Translations under genes and position numbers: made by a program
Assembly (NCBI GenBank): GCA_958295665.1
Contig: OY282558.1
Coordinates: 69,304,789-69,368,788 of the forward strand
Source: Tipula vernalis
Lineage: Eukaryota > Arthropoda > Insecta > Diptera > Tipulidae
Direction of reading: 5' to 3'
DNA length: 64,000 nucleotides
Notes under the pieces: model-generated
The model's input: the letters and a program-made list of their open reading frames with translations, nothing else
The model's database searches: none
What the model was told of the DNA's origin: nothing
Part shown: one piece after another, positions 33,895 through 47,995 of the stretch
How positions within the stretch are numbered: the stretch's first letter is position 1
Layout of the letters: each line of letters begins with the position of its first letter

Positions 33895-35869
33895 AGGTAG
33901 AGATTTACATCTCTTTTGTACATAAAGCAAAAATAGTAAAATATTCTAAATAACTTTAGAAGTAAAGAGTGTAAATAGGATAAAGCTATATCATAGGTCG
34001 GATATCTCATTCGAACATATGGATGTTAATTTATTTTACTATGTATTTCTGAAATAATGGGACCTATCTCTTTCTATTCGTTGCCACATTTCCATTTTAA
34101 AATGGAACATATATAAGAACAGGTTTAGGCCTACTAAGATCCTTTTCGATGATGATAATTAAAAAGTACCTACATCAGCTGATTTTGTTTACAAAATATC
34201 ATTGGGTTGAGAATGTTTTCATTAGGGTTTTTCAGATATTACACACACGAACAGAATTATACATACTTCTATCCTTCTTGAAAATAAATAATTATTGTAG
34301 TTTCAAGAAAAAAAAAAACTTAAAATTTGCTTCTTCTTGTATGAATCGTACAATAATTGAAACAATATTTTTTGTGTAGTGGTCGTTGCAAAATTCGTTG
34401 AAATTAAAAAAAACAGTACATCTGCAAAAAACAAAATGTTAGGAACTCGCATTTAAAGTTTGTGTAAATATTTTTTGTGATATTTTGTATTACGTAACGT
34501 GTTGCATGTAATAAAGCTGTTAATTACATTGAATTTTAATACCAATTTTACGTAATCTTCACTAATCAAAACTGAACAACAACCTAAAATAAAGCTTTAT
34601 TTCAACAAATACTAAGAGATCTGATTTGTTAGTCGAAATATTGTGTTTCCTAAACTTGATAAGTCCTAATATAAATTTATTCAAATTTATCTTTAAACAA
34701 CTAAAGTTTCGGTATCTCAACATATCGTGTTTTTATTAAACAAAAAATTCTCGATAATTTGGTATGTTTAATTAAAATTAGACAACTATTGCAGAAAACT
34801 GAATAAGTAAAAAAAAATTAATTTTTTCCAAATTTATATAATTCTGACTTATAGATCTCGTAGATACAGAATATCTGAAGATAAAGTGTTTTTGTTATTT
34901 AATTTTTTTTTCTAGATTTTAAGATAACTGGTTTTGATGAAAATTTTCTCGGGAAATATTGAAAATTATGTAAAATTCTGAAACGAACTGCATCAACAAA
35001 TAAAAAAAGTAAAAATGATTTTTTGTAGATATGTATTCAGTTTTTGTTTAATATTACACAGAATTTATCCATGCTAATGTTTGGTTTATGGAAAATAACT
35101 AGCAAGTTGTATGTATTTCTTGCCACTTTCCCAGTGTGTATACAAATTCGACATAAACTTTTTTATTTTGTTAAATTTTTCGATTTTGAATTTTGAGGAA
35201 TGTTTGTTCTGATTCACAAAAGTTTGTTCTGATTATTCAAATGCCCATTTTATTTTTGATAATAATTATTCTTGCTTGCGTTTCTTATCATCCTTGCCTT
35301 AGTGACTTTAATTTTTTGATCCATGGGAAATTATGAATCAAACGATTTTCTTATTTTTGTTGTTTCATTTACTTATGTGGATTATTGACCTACCTATAAT
35401 AAATACATTTGCAAATAAGGAAAATAATTCTTTGGATTTCCAAATCACACTTGCCATAATATTACGTAATTTCGTTCTAACTCTATTTCAATTTGTTTAG
35501 GTTTCCGATTTTAATGTTTAAAGAATTCATTTAAATAAGTTTCTCAGTAGTAATTAAGTACAGTACATATTTATTTTCTCACATTGTGCAACCGCTCACG
35601 GAAATGTTTTGTATTTTGATTTTGATTACCATTCCACTGGAGTTTTCGTGCTGGTTATGTGATTGATTATGTGAGCAGTGGCCAAGACACTTTCCTATCA
35701 CGCCCGGTCTCTGAATTCGATTCTCGAAGCTGACTAAAGATTAAACAACATGCTACAAGGGACTTTCAAAACGATTGGGTTTGTGCGTGTAAAAGCGTTC
35801 CTTTGGCTAATCACCTACAATGATTACCATTACATTAGAACAACGGTTCGAAAAACATATGTAGAGATG
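33895..35869. other. No gene recognised; AT-rich DNA with one tRNA-like patch
   Basis: Nothing coding recognised. Near 35672-35732 there is a patch with TGGCCAAG and GAATTCGATTCTCG about 35 bases apart, resembling RNA polymerase III A and B boxes. Confidence 0.4.
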
Positions 35870-36714
35870 CGGTATTGTCTAAATAAGTTATTCTTAAGAA
35901 CTATTTAGGAAGAAAGCTGAAATTACTTCCTTCGAATACTAAATTAAAAAAGGATTATAGAAAACTTAAAAATGAAGTATCTCACGAAATTAATTTTCTG
36001 AAACACAATCACTAGGAAAATAAATTGAAAAGCTCAAAGAATAATTCAAGAGCCCAATGGCAAGTAATTAATGATTTGGTCGGTAAATCTAGAGTATTTC
36101 ATCGGTTATATAATATTATTGATGAAAATGGTGGTGAAGATAGAAGTTCAAATAGCAGTTTTATATTTTTCCAAAATATTGGAAAAAGCGGTTAAAACAA
36201 GAATGCTTGATTTTTTAAATGAAAGTAACTTTTTCAGTAACAAACAATATGGTTATAAAAAAGGCATAAACAATGAAGACGCTCTAATTGATTTTTTGTT
36301 ACCCATTTATAATGGTTTGAATAAGATGAACCTTATTTTGCCGGTTTCAGAGGAATTTCTTATCAGTGGTTTAAGTCTTATTTAAGTGAAAGAAAGCAAT
36401 GTGTAAGAATAAATGGGGTTCTTGGTGACTACATGTTAATAAAATCGGGCGTTCCTCAAGGTTCCGTTTTAGGACCGATTTTATTTTTAGTTTATTTTAA
36501 TTCGTTATGCAAGTTAAATTTTAAAGGTCACTTGGTTGTTTTTGCTGATGACACATCTCTTTCCTATACTGGTCCTACTCTAAAGGTTATTCATGATGAC
36601 TTTCGCTATGATTTACAAATTATGCGTAAATGGTTCAATCTTCATTATATGATAAATAGTACAAAAACAAAATATATGAATTTCGATCTCAGAGATAAAT
36701 CCGAATTATTTTGT
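35870..36714 (+). mobile_element. LINE C: CR1/jockey-like RT fragment
   Basis: The linker region LKKDYRKLKNEVSHEINFLK and RAQWQVINDLVGKS (about 35935-36090) precedes RT with FSKILEKAVKTRMLDFL, NKQYGYKKGINNEDALIDFL, then in another frame SGVPQGSVLGPILFLVYFNS (36439-36500) and the catalytic FADDTSLSYTG (36541-36573). The fingers-palm region between is shortened. Coding stops making sense after KYMNFDLRDK near 36700, where the P-like element begins. Endonuclease and thumb are absent. The FADD form of the YADD box occurs in several LINE clades. Confidence 0.87.
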
Positions 36715-36768
36715 GTACCGCTACTATTTTTCACATACTAACTTTAAAAATGGATAGTTGTGTTACCG

Positions 36769-36835
36769 GTAAGTTATTATAAGTCGCAAGGAAGGATTTA
36801 TACTAAATAATTGATTTATTTTTAATTGAACATAG
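36769..36835 (+). other. Intron 1 of the THAP/P-type transposase
   Basis: Donor GTAAGT, acceptor ATTGAACATAG, 67 bp. Exon 1 ends one base into a codon and exon 2 supplies AA to complete GAA, so the frame is kept. This explains why the long ORF lacks an ATG. Confidence 0.7.
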
Positions 36836-38344
36836 AACAACAAAATATATCAATAAAAAAACGTGTCAAATGTATCGTTCCATCATGTACTGCCAGGTCA
36901 CATCAAACAAATTTAAAATTTTTTAAATTCCCAACGGATCCGGAGAAGGCAAATTTGTGGATACAATCTATAGGCCTTACTCAAGACGAGATAAAAACGA
37001 AAAATAATTTTGTGAGCGCACAGCATTTTGCGAAAGAGTTTATTGGGGTTCATCAATTAACTAGAAATGCTATTCCATTCTTGAATGTATCACCTTCATC
37101 GGAGCTTAACACCGTTGCTATAACCAGTGCGGGAGTAAATTCAAATAATTACAGTTTTATTACACACAGTACGAATGAATGGACTGCGACTTTAAAACGG
37201 TTGGTTTCAATTGGTACACAAACAGATGATGCTAATGTTTTAAGTGATAAGAATGAGGAATTTTTACAAATTATTAATCAAATCAGTTGTTATCATTGCC
37301 ATACAAATTGTAATTCGGAATTATTAAAATATGAAGTTAACAGAGTTAAAAGAAATTACCATTTGTTAAAAACAAAGTATATTAATAAAAAACAAACGAC
37401 CATAGATAAAACTATAGAAAAGTTAACAACGGTAAATAAAATAACCAAAAATGTCTGCAAGCTGCTTCTTAAAGAAGATTATTATTACAATAGTGATGAT
37501 AAAATATTCGCACAGTGCCTGTATTATAAGTCAGCAGCTACGTACAAATATTTAAGAAATACTCTTTCTTTGAAGCTACCTGCCGTGTCATCATTACACA
37601 ACTGGTCGCCGATACAATTTATTCAACCTGGTATGAACGAACTTTTAATGAATCAATTGAAGAATCTCTTTGAAACGATGTCAGAAGAATTCAAATTATG
37701 CGTGTTAAGCTTTGATGAAATTAGAATTAAAAAAGACTTAACCCTTAACATTTTAACAGGGCAAATTGATGGTTTTTGCGATGATGGTGACATTAGAAAA
37801 AACGAATGTGCAACCGCAGCACTCTTTTTTCTAGTTAAGTCTATCGTTGGAGGTTGGAAACATGCGCTAGGCTATGTTCTACTGAACGAGTCGATGAATG
37901 AAAAACAATTGGCAAAATTAATTAAATATTATATAAATGTTTGTGAAGAAAGGCTGAATCTTAATGTTGTTATAATCACATGTGACCAAGTTACAACCAA
38001 TATTACAGCATACAAAATTCTTGGAGTTGTGCCAGATAAGCCATATTTTGAAATTAATAATAGGAAAATTTTTGCTCAATATGATGCGCCTCACTTAATA
38101 AAATCAGCTCGCAACGCTCTATTGAATAATAAATAGAATGGAACATTCGGAGCAGGGGATAAGTACGATTGATAGCAACGTTATCCGTTCAATATACGAA
38201 AGGGAGAAACATCAAAAAATTAAAATGATGCCAAAGCTGACTTATGCTCACATTCAAACCAACAACTTTCAAAAAGTGAATGTTAAGTTAGCGACTCAAT
38301 TATTAAGCAATACAGTTGCGAGCGCCATTAGAACTACGCTCAAG

Positions 38345-38434
38345 GTAAATTTATTTAACATAATTTGAAAAATTCGTTGTTTTTTAAGTTTTATCTACAA
38401 ATTTTATATATTATTTGCGTTTTCTATGTTACAG
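38345..38434 (+). other. Intron 3 of the THAP/P-type transposase
   Basis: CAAG|GTAAAT donor and TTTCTATGTTACAG acceptor, 90 bp, phase 0. It joins RTTLK to VSPRTFGLF without loss of frame, and the intron itself contains stops. Confidence 0.88.
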
Positions 38435-39640
38435 GTTTCACCAAGAACCTTTGGATTATTCCAAGAAAATGCAATTCCAACAGCGAATTTGGTAGAGGCT
38501 TTCAACAATATTTTCGATTGTCTAAATTCTCGCTATTTTTCTTCAAAATCTCCACACGAACAGCCTCTAGCAAAAGACAATAAAATTTACGTTTATTTAG
38601 AAAAATCAATAAATTTCTTAGACAATTTGAAGGTAATTTCACTCAATGCAAATTACTTCAAATTTATAAAAGGTTTGCAATTAACGATTAAGGCTCATTT
38701 AATGTTGTTCGATTATTTAAATGAGCGTTTTAAATTCAAGTATCTCCTTACCGGCAAAACAAATCAAGACGCATTGGAAAATTTTTTTTCGACACTTCGC
38801 GGGAAAGGTGGCTATAATTTCACCCCCACCAGTCACGATATTGGCATTCATTTCGCGAATATTCTATCAATAAAAATTTTGTTCAATTCACCAATTTCCA
38901 ATTGTGTTCCTGATGAATGTAGCAATTTGGATGTAAATTGGAACATATTTCGAGAGGATTATAAAGCAAGTCTCAAGATATCTCGAATATCAGAACATAA
39001 TGATGATGGCAGAATCGACAATTTTATTGATAATGCACATATCCCTGAATTAAAAGGAAATGCAATACTCTATTTCACAGGGTACTGTGCTTATAAGGCC
39101 GTCAATTGTGAAAAATGCATTCAACGATTTTAAAAATCTGAGGAAGAAAGCACCATTACAATAACGTAGTCATTTTTGCATGAGAAAAATTTTACAAACG
39201 ATGTCACCCATTATGGAGCTTTAAAGGCGCCAACTTCAGAATATGAAGAAATAGCTCGTATTATTATACAAATATTTGAGATATGCTATAAGACAGAATG
39301 CTATTTTTCCAATATTTGTGAAAAAATCACTGATAAATGCATGCTCAAAATTAAATTATTGCAACCATCCATTTTCGACGAAGAGAACGATGAATGTACA
39401 GGTCACATTAAAAAGTTGGTCTCATTTTTTATTTTAGTCCTCACAAGGAGGAACTGTAAGTCGTCTGTGCTAAACAGAGAATTCGAGAAACCTCAAAAAC
39501 GGCCCAAGAAGGGCAAATCGCACTCATCTACAGCCTCGAAAAAATTAAAAATTGTAAAAAACTAAGAAAAAATAAGTAAATAAATCTTTTTGAATTTGAA
39601 ATTAATTGATACTAGTTATATGGCTTTCGGACGGTACCCT

Positions 39641-41168
<1,528 letters not shown>

Positions 41169-41747
41169 GTGCCTAAAAGTTGTTGGCAAAGAGATAAGAA
41201 CAATGACGTTGACAAAAACTCTTAATTTCTTCGGACCAGCCGCCTCTTTTTATTGTACTATTAATATCCAGTTATAGAATCATGATCAATGTATTACAAA
41301 TATGTTAATCTAATAAATCCATTACAGCTGTGGTCCTTTACATCGTGTCAAGTTTTGTAAAATAGTTCGATAAAACCCTATATTTATAATTTGACCTACA
41401 AATCCAAAGCTTTCAAATTTTTTTACAATTTGTTACACAAAGTCGCCCATTCCATGTAATTATTTACTTAATAAGTTCATGAAATCAATAAATCTTAATC
41501 AATGCTGAACCGAAAATGATAATAACGTTTAGTTTTACCCTTTTTTTCAAAATTATAATCTTCCTTAAATAATTGTTGTAAGAACGAATTCATTTGAGAG
41601 GATCATTAATCATTATGCATAATATGAATACAAATCTTACACAAACACAATTCATCCATTTCATCCGCTGCTTGATTAGGAAGTGTACAGGAAACAAAAT
41701 AAAAATAAAATAAAAAACAGGTGGCACAACGAATCTATTTGGATATC

Positions 41748-41835
41748 ATTTTTTTTTCTAAAAGGATGGGTGTATGCAGCCCAGAGCACTGCTACCATTG
41801 AGGCCTATTGTGCATTGCGTGGATATCCTTAGTAA
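41748..41835 (-). mobile_element. LINE 3'-end fragment related to LINE B
   Basis: Starts with a T run (poly(A) on the minus strand). It then carries GGATG, AGCCC, GCAC, the 10-mer ACCATTGAGG and ATTGTGCAT in the same order and near-equal spacing as the LINE B end at 6908-6962 (ACCATTGAGACATTGTGCAT there). Only the 3' UTR is left. Confidence 0.65.
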
Positions 41836-41979
41836 AGTTTCAGTCAATTATGTTACAAAACTGTAATACCTCCCACTGTAATGTAATTTGTCATCGAATA
41901 AACTTTAAAAAAATCATAAAACCTAAACTCCAGCACTACATAACCTCAAAACAAAACAAAAAATCAAAAAATCACTTAC

Positions 41980-42132
41980 CTTATATTTAACCTCTTTGCC
42001 ATGTTTCAGACAGGCCATACGCCAATTCAACACCATAAAATTCATATCGCTTGAATTCCACCCGAATATCATATCATCCTTGCATTCGATTAAATTCCGC
42101 GTGAATGTTCTATCCGATGAAACGAGACATTT
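41980..42132 (-). CDS. Candidate host-gene exon, 51 open codons with a splice donor
   Basis: On the minus strand 42132-41980 is open and ends AAATATAAG|GTAAGT, a strong donor (GTAAGT at 41979-41974). The frame reads RTFTRNLIECKDDMIFGW and NFMVLNWRMACLKHGKEVKY, of ordinary amino-acid composition and less A/T-driven than the surroundings. I recognise no transposon motif and cannot name the protein. A TGA at 42135-42133 limits the frame upstream, so translation would start at an internal ATG (first at codon 21) unless an acceptor lies nearby. Two short upstream ATG ORFs are present in other frames. The rest of the gene would lie at lower coordinates; I did not find another exon. It could also be a chance open stretch. 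Confidence 0.45.
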
Positions 42133-42179
42133 TCATACAATTTTCACACTAATAACTTTTCTCACTAAACACTAATCCA

Positions 42180-42220
42180 CTAAAATAATCACTTCGAGAC
42201 GAATTTTATTATTTTATATC
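42180..42220 (-). promoter_or_regulatory. Possible TATA-type core promoter for the candidate host gene
   Basis: The minus strand reads CGATATAAAATAAT at about 42220-42207, with a likely start region 25-35 bases downstream. The following leader (AGTGTTTAGTGAGAAAAGTT) looks like a fly 5' UTR. Based on spacing only. Confidence 0.3.
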
Positions 42221-42997
42221 GAATTTAGTTAATTCGCGGCTTTTTTTTTACGGCAATTTTGTGTAAAACAAGAAAAAAGAAAATTGTAGGTTATGTTTTA
42301 TTTATTTTGATTCAGAAAACACGCACACCAAAATACATATCGAAATTATTTTATTTATTTCGCTAGCGATATAAGCGTAAAAATCGTTAAATGATATTCC
42401 TTTAATTTTACATACTTTCAAAATAAAAACAATAATCTACTCCACACTCAAGGAAAGAAACATCCAGACATGACACTTTAAAGGTTGAATTTATTTAAAT
42501 GTTTACATTTTGTATTTGGCTTTTCTAATGAAGCTTATAAAGCATAATCCCTATGGTAAACAGTGACAAACCAAAAAATTCGCCGTAAAATCACTTGATG
42601 AAAATTTCGGCAGAAATATGTCGGCTGGTAATTTTCGGCGGAGATAGCCAAGACAGAAATTTTATAAATTTCGACTGTAAACTTTCGGCTAACTTTAATA
42701 GTATCAAAAATAATTGTAAGCAAATCGACGGAAATTCTTTCTACGGATAACAGTAATTATGGAAGAAGCAACAAATTCCAAATACAAACTAGATTCTTCA
42801 ACAATACAAATTTATACAAATACATATATACACCAATCGAGAAATGTAGTAGTATCTTATAAGGTATAAGCATTCATTATATGCAATACAATGAAATTCT
42901 AAATACAAAACAAGTATTTACCGTAGAATTTCACTGTACTACAAAACCAATATATGTATGTACTATAAATGTTTCAAAATCATATGGCATTACATAC

Positions 42998-43200
42998 CTG
43001 ACAACAATACTCGGACAGTACCGTTATATAAATTTTGAATATTAGTCCAATCCAAACAAATATCCGTAATAAAATAACCTACACACTTTTACAATTAAAA
43101 ATAAAACACTAATTATTATTTTAATTTAATACACTTTAATTAAATTTTTTTTCACAACCACAAACACTATAAAACACTCGACTATAACGAACGGTCGAAA
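42998..43200 (-). other. Possible upstream 5' UTR exon with donor GTATGT
   Basis: The minus strand from about 43200 down has a leader-like composition (GTGTTTTATAGTGTTTGTGG) and ends TTGTTGTCAG|GTATGT at 42998/42997. A GGACGTG word near 43215 resembles a downstream promoter element. It could be an alternative first exon of the gene represented by 41980-42132, but no acceptor was proven. Confidence 0.25.
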
Positions 43201-43242
43201 AACAAACACGTCCGACCGGTATTAAAAACAAATCCAAACTCC

Positions 43243-46200
43243 ATAAAAAGCATTCATATACAGATGTTAACTTTAAAGGGTAACTAAAAATTCATGATCG
43301 ACCACAAATTTATCTGGACCACACGTCTCTAGTTTAATCAAACGAAAACCAGAATCTAAAATGAAGCTGGTTTGTAAAGCTGGTAAATTTAATAAAATTC
43401 AAATAATTAATAAAACTCACAAAATTTATTTAATTCGTTGTAAACATTTTTTATAAATTCATCAAATTCACAAAATTCTTAAATTTATACAACATAAAAT
43501 TTGTAAAGTTCATAAAATTGATAAAGTTTATAAAATTCACAAAACTAATTAAAATTCGGGATCAGGACTAATGAAATGCTATAAAAGGCGGTGTTGTAGA
43601 ATATTCGTGGTTCAAAAACTGAGAAAACGGCTTAGTGGCAGGATAAAAATTCATAAATATAAATTGTTAATATATAAACTTTGTTAATTTTATGAATTTT
43701 GGGAGCTTTATGAATTTTACAAATTGTACGAAAAATTTACCGAATTTATAAAATTCAGAAAATTCATAAGACTCTTAAAACGCATAAAATTAAAAAAATT
43801 ATATAAATCGTACAGTTCATAAAATTTATATAAAGTCCCTGAAATTAATAAAATTCGTAAACTTCATAAAATTCAAAAAATTCAAAAAATTACAAAACTT
43901 ATAAAATTTACAAATGTAAATAATTCATGAAATCGTTAAAATTTGGAGATTTCATAAAATTCATGATAAATTTCATCGAAGGGAAGATTCATAAATTTAT
44001 ATGACATACAATTTGACAAGTTCATAAAATTAACAAAATTCGTAAAATTAGTAAAGTTCATAACATTCATAAGACTGATTGCAAAAAATTAAAACTGAAT
44101 AGCAAATGAATTCATGCATTTTAGAAACGGTTTGAAGGAAAAGGAAATTAGTCATAAATAAAAATTTAACGCAATAAAAAATATTTTACTATAATCTTAT
44201 ATTAAATAAAATGATTTAGCTGTACATAGAGCACATTTTAAACTGCCAATATTTGCAATTGCCTTGGATAGTGAACCAAATCTTCTTACTCTTTATCTGC
44301 AAGTACAGCTGAAATTAGTGTTCAGAACGTAAAAGCGATTAAATTTGTGATGAAACAATTGTATGAGATATTTTTTACAATGAGAATTTTTGTTTTCATC
44401 TGTGAAATATTTATGCTGCGATATTTTGGATAGATTTATTATTGGATTGCGACAAAAGTACTTCCGTATTTTCGTTGCGATATTTTTTTTTTTTTTTTTT
44501 TTGAAAATGAGGTAGGTTCCCAAATCATATAGTTCATAAAATTCAAAAAATTATTGTAAAATTTGACGATTTAAATAAAATTTATATAATTCCGATAGTT
44601 GATAAATTTAATAAATTCCAAGACACAAAATAATTAAAATGTGTAATGTTCTTTAAATTAATAAAATTCATAAAATGAATTAAACTCGTAAAAATTATGT
44701 AATTCATTAAAATGATAAAATTGAGCATTTTAATAAAACTCTTAAATTTTAACAAGATAAAATTTGCAAAGTTCATAAAATATGATAACAAAAAATTGGT
44801 AAAATTCATAAAGTTCATAAAATTGTAAAGGGAAAATGAAAAATTGACGATTTACAAAAAATTGTGATATTTCTGAATTAATTAAATCTATAAAGATTTT
44901 GTCAATTTGTTATTCTTATAATTTTCGGAATTTTATCAATTTTATAAAATCCTGAAAATTATAATTTAATAAATTGACAATAACATACATTCGTACAATT
45001 TGTAAAGTTCAGTTAACTAATAAAATTTAGGTAACTCATAAAATTCGTAAAGTTCATAAAACCATAAAATTTGTTTAATTCATCGAATTAAGAAAATTAA
45101 AAACGTTTCATAAAATTCATAAATATGTACAACGTAAAATCCTTAAAACTAACAATAAAATAAATAAAATTCAAAAAATTAACAAAAATGAATTTAATTT
45201 TATGAATTCAGAAATTTCATAAAGTTCATGAAATTCATAAGACTTATAAATGTATACGACATAAAATTTGTGAAGTTCATAAAATTAACAAAACTCACAA
45301 AATTAGTTAGTTCAGAAAGCTCACAAAATTTGTATGGTTCATTGAATTCACAAAATGAAGAAAGTTCACAGAACCTTGCAAATTTCAGAGGTCTATAGAA
45401 TTATATCTATTTTCTAGAAATTTTGCAAATTTTATGAAATTGATAAAATTCGGAAAATTGATCTAGTTCATAAAATTAATTAAACTCCTAAAAATTCAGA
45501 AATTTCATGAAATTCATAAAACTCGTAAATTTATACAACATAAAATTTGTAATGTTCATAAAATTTGTAAAATTTCGAAAATTTAATAAATTGACGAAAA
45601 CTAAAATTCATTCAATAGCTAAAGATATTCATAAAATTCATAAAACTCACAAAATTTATATAATCCAGTGAATTGACAAAATTTAGAAAGTTCATCAAAT
45701 TTTTAAAATAAATAAAGTTTATATAGTTTAAAAAATTAACAAAATTCAGAAAATGAACAAAATTTATCTAATTCATAAAATTCATAAAATTGAGAAAGGG
45801 CAGAAAATTCATGAAATTTTAAGATTCATAGAATTCAAAAGGTAAATGTAAAAATGGACGATTTCCATAAAATTGATATAATTGCTAAATCATAAAACCT
45901 ATAAAGTTTTCGAAATTTTCGGAATTTTATCAATTTTTTAAAATTCCGAAAATTATAAGATTAATAAATGGGCAAAAACATAAATTCATAAAATTTATAT
46001 AGTTCAAAAAATTCATAAAATTAACAAAATTTAAGTAATTAAAATTCATAAATTTCAGAAATTTTATAAAATTCATGAAATTCATAAGATTCATAAATCT
46101 AGACAACATAAAATTTGCAAAATTCATAAAATTAACGAAATTCACAGAATTAGTAAAGTTCCGAACAAAAAATTAAGAAAGTTCATAAAATCCATAAATT

Positions 46201-46250
46201 CCTAATTCAAATTTTGCAAATTTCATAAATTAATAAAATCCGGAAAATTA
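43243..46250 (+). repeat. Large dispersed repeat, copy 2 (direct copy of 29015-31790)
   Basis: Same start (ATAAAAAGCATTCATATACA), same landmarks and order as copy 1, offset 14.2 kb, with indels (for example 41 extra bases after GCTATAAAAGGC). The internal fill is the same TTCATAAAA 9-bp satellite. The border is sharp at 43243. Confidence 0.85.
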
Positions 46251-46815
46251 CTCTACAAAAAATTGTATTTGCTTACATTTGTATGTACATACATATATCT
46301 GAATCCAAAGTTTTAATAACAAATTTGCATTGACTATAACCTTATTCAGATAGTGTTAATAATTTAGGATTAACGATTAATGAGAGCTTGATGAATAGCC
46401 AGTTCTTGACACATCATTTTATATTTAGGACAGTTTTGTTCATTTATAAACTAGTAAGATTCAACCAGAATAAAATTTGTCATCAACCAGAATAAAATTT
46501 GTTAAGTTCCTAAACTTCAGAAAATTAACAAAACTTATATAATTCATAAAGTCATAAGATTTATAAATGTTTACAACATAAAATCTAATCTAATAATAAT
46601 AATAATAATAATATTAATGATAATCTAATAGATTCTGGTTCAACAAACTATCAACTTTCGGACCCTTGACCACGTCTCGACTTTTCAATTATTCATACGA
46701 TGTTTTTGATTTTAATTTGACTAGAGATTCGTTTAGACGTGAGCTTTTTAAGACCTTGTTGCCGATTGTATACCACTGTAGGTAATATATTAAATAATAA
46801 ATAAATAAATAAAAT
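46251..46815 (+). mobile_element. LINE D: C-terminal RT fragments with (AATA)n tail
   Basis: Pieces of a jockey/CR1-like LINE embedded in satellite. TTCAGATAGTGTTAATAATT near 46348 encodes YSDSVNNLGITI-like thumb sequence. Near 46632-46780 SRLFNYSYDVFDFNLTRDSF and FRRELFKTLLPIVYH form the extreme C-terminus, followed by a stop and an AATAAATAAATAAATAAA tail (to about 46813). An (AAT)n run precedes it at 46590-46612. Confidence 0.7.
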
Positions 46816-47995
46816 TTGCAAAGTTCGTAAAATTACTAAATTCCAGAAAATTCAAAAAGCTCCTAAAATTCATAAAATTTAAATATTTCATAAAATTAAT
46901 CTAGAAAGTTTATAAAATTGACGGTTTACCATGTCATAAATTCAATAAATTCGCTCAAGATGTAAAATATACACAAATTGGAAAGTTCGCTCGGTTGAGG
47001 TATGGAGAAGCTGTGACAAACAATCACGTAAAATACAAATGGATATAAAAAATGGCAAGTGAAAGAGGTGAAACGTCAGCAGACGGTTAAATTTACAGCT
47101 GCGGTACAGATAATTTAATTTTGCAAATTTCATGAAATTGATAAAATTGGGAAATTCTATAAAATTTATAAAAATTCAGAAAATTGGTCCAGTTCATAAA
47201 ATTAATTAAACTCGTATAAATTCAGAAATTTCATGAAATTCATAAAACTCATAAATTTACGATACAACATAAAATTTGTAAGGTTCATAAAATTTGTAAA
47301 GTATCATAACATCATAACATTTAATAAATTAACGAAAACTAAAATTCATACATAGCTCCAGTGAATTGACAAAATTTAGAAAGTTCATCAAATTCATTAT
47401 ATTCATAAAATTCAGAAATACAAAAAATTCTTCATTGAAAATTGAAAATTCACAATTTTTAAAATAAATAAAGTTTATATAGTTTAAAAAATTAACAAAA
47501 TTCAGAAAATGAACCAAATTGAGAAAGCTCAGAAAATTCATGAAATTTTAAGATTCATAGAATTCAAAAAGTAAATGTAAAAATGAACGATTTCCATAAA
47601 ATTGATATAATTCCGAAATCATAAAACTTATAAAGTTTTCGGAATTTTCAGAATTTTATCAATTTTTATATAATAATAAATTGGCAAAAACTTAAATTCA
47701 TACGATTAGTATAGTTCAAAAATCAATAAAATTAACAAAATTTATATAATTCATAAAGTTCATAAATTTCAGAAATTTCATAAAATTCATGAAATTCATA
47801 AGATCTATACGATATAAAATTTGCAAAGTTCATACAATTAACGAAATTCACAAAATTAGTAAAGTTCTGAAAACTCACAAAATTTGTATGATTCATCGAA
47901 TTCACAAAATTAAGAAAGTTCAAAAAAATCATAAATACTTAATATTCATTAATTCATTAATAAAATAATTAAAATTCTGCAAATTACATAAATTA
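46816..47995 (+). repeat. 9-bp satellite tract, part of a ~1.75-kb tandem duplication
   Basis: TTCATAAAA-type repeats. The segments around 45540-45700 and 46255-46450 recur at about 47275-47440 and 48005-48390, an offset of about 1.74-1.75 kb. A unique-looking patch at 46921-47110 (CGCTCAAGATGT, GGAAAGTTCGCTCGGTTGAG) recurs at 49500-49690. Confidence 0.75.

Larger units (their letters stand above)
36750..39562 (+). pseudogene. THAP-domain P-element-type transposase, four exons, few lesions
   Basis: Exon 1 is ATG at 36750 to 36768; the 67-bp intron 36769-36835 (GTAAGT...CATAG) keeps phase into exon 2 (36836-38133). The N-terminus has a THAP zinc domain: C19-x4-C24, a tryptophan in NLWIQS, and an AVPTIF-type box (RNAIPFLN). 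The third ligand position reads VSAQHF where VCSxHF is expected, so one cysteine is lost. The RNase H-like catalytic domain shows LSFDEIRIKKDL, IITCDQVTTN, DAPHLIKSARNALL and, after a 90-bp phase-0 intron (38345-38434), TNQDALENFFSTLRGKGG. Lesions: TAG with a +1 shift at 38134-38137, and TAA at 39131 and TAG in the next 40 bases. The total of about 880 codons is close to THAP9 (about 900) and longer than Drosophila P (751). Confidence 0.88.
36715..39640 (+). mobile_element. P-element/THAP9-like DNA transposon, nearly full length
   Basis: The 2.9-kb unit is defined mainly by its transposase gene (36750-39562) with an AATAAA at 39579-39584. Possible ends are GTACCG at 36715-36720 and its reverse complement CGGTAC at 39632-39637, but longer TIRs or an 8-bp duplication were not found, so the exact borders are uncertain. 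It follows directly on a truncated LINE RT, which suggests insertion next to or into that LINE. Confidence 0.7.
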
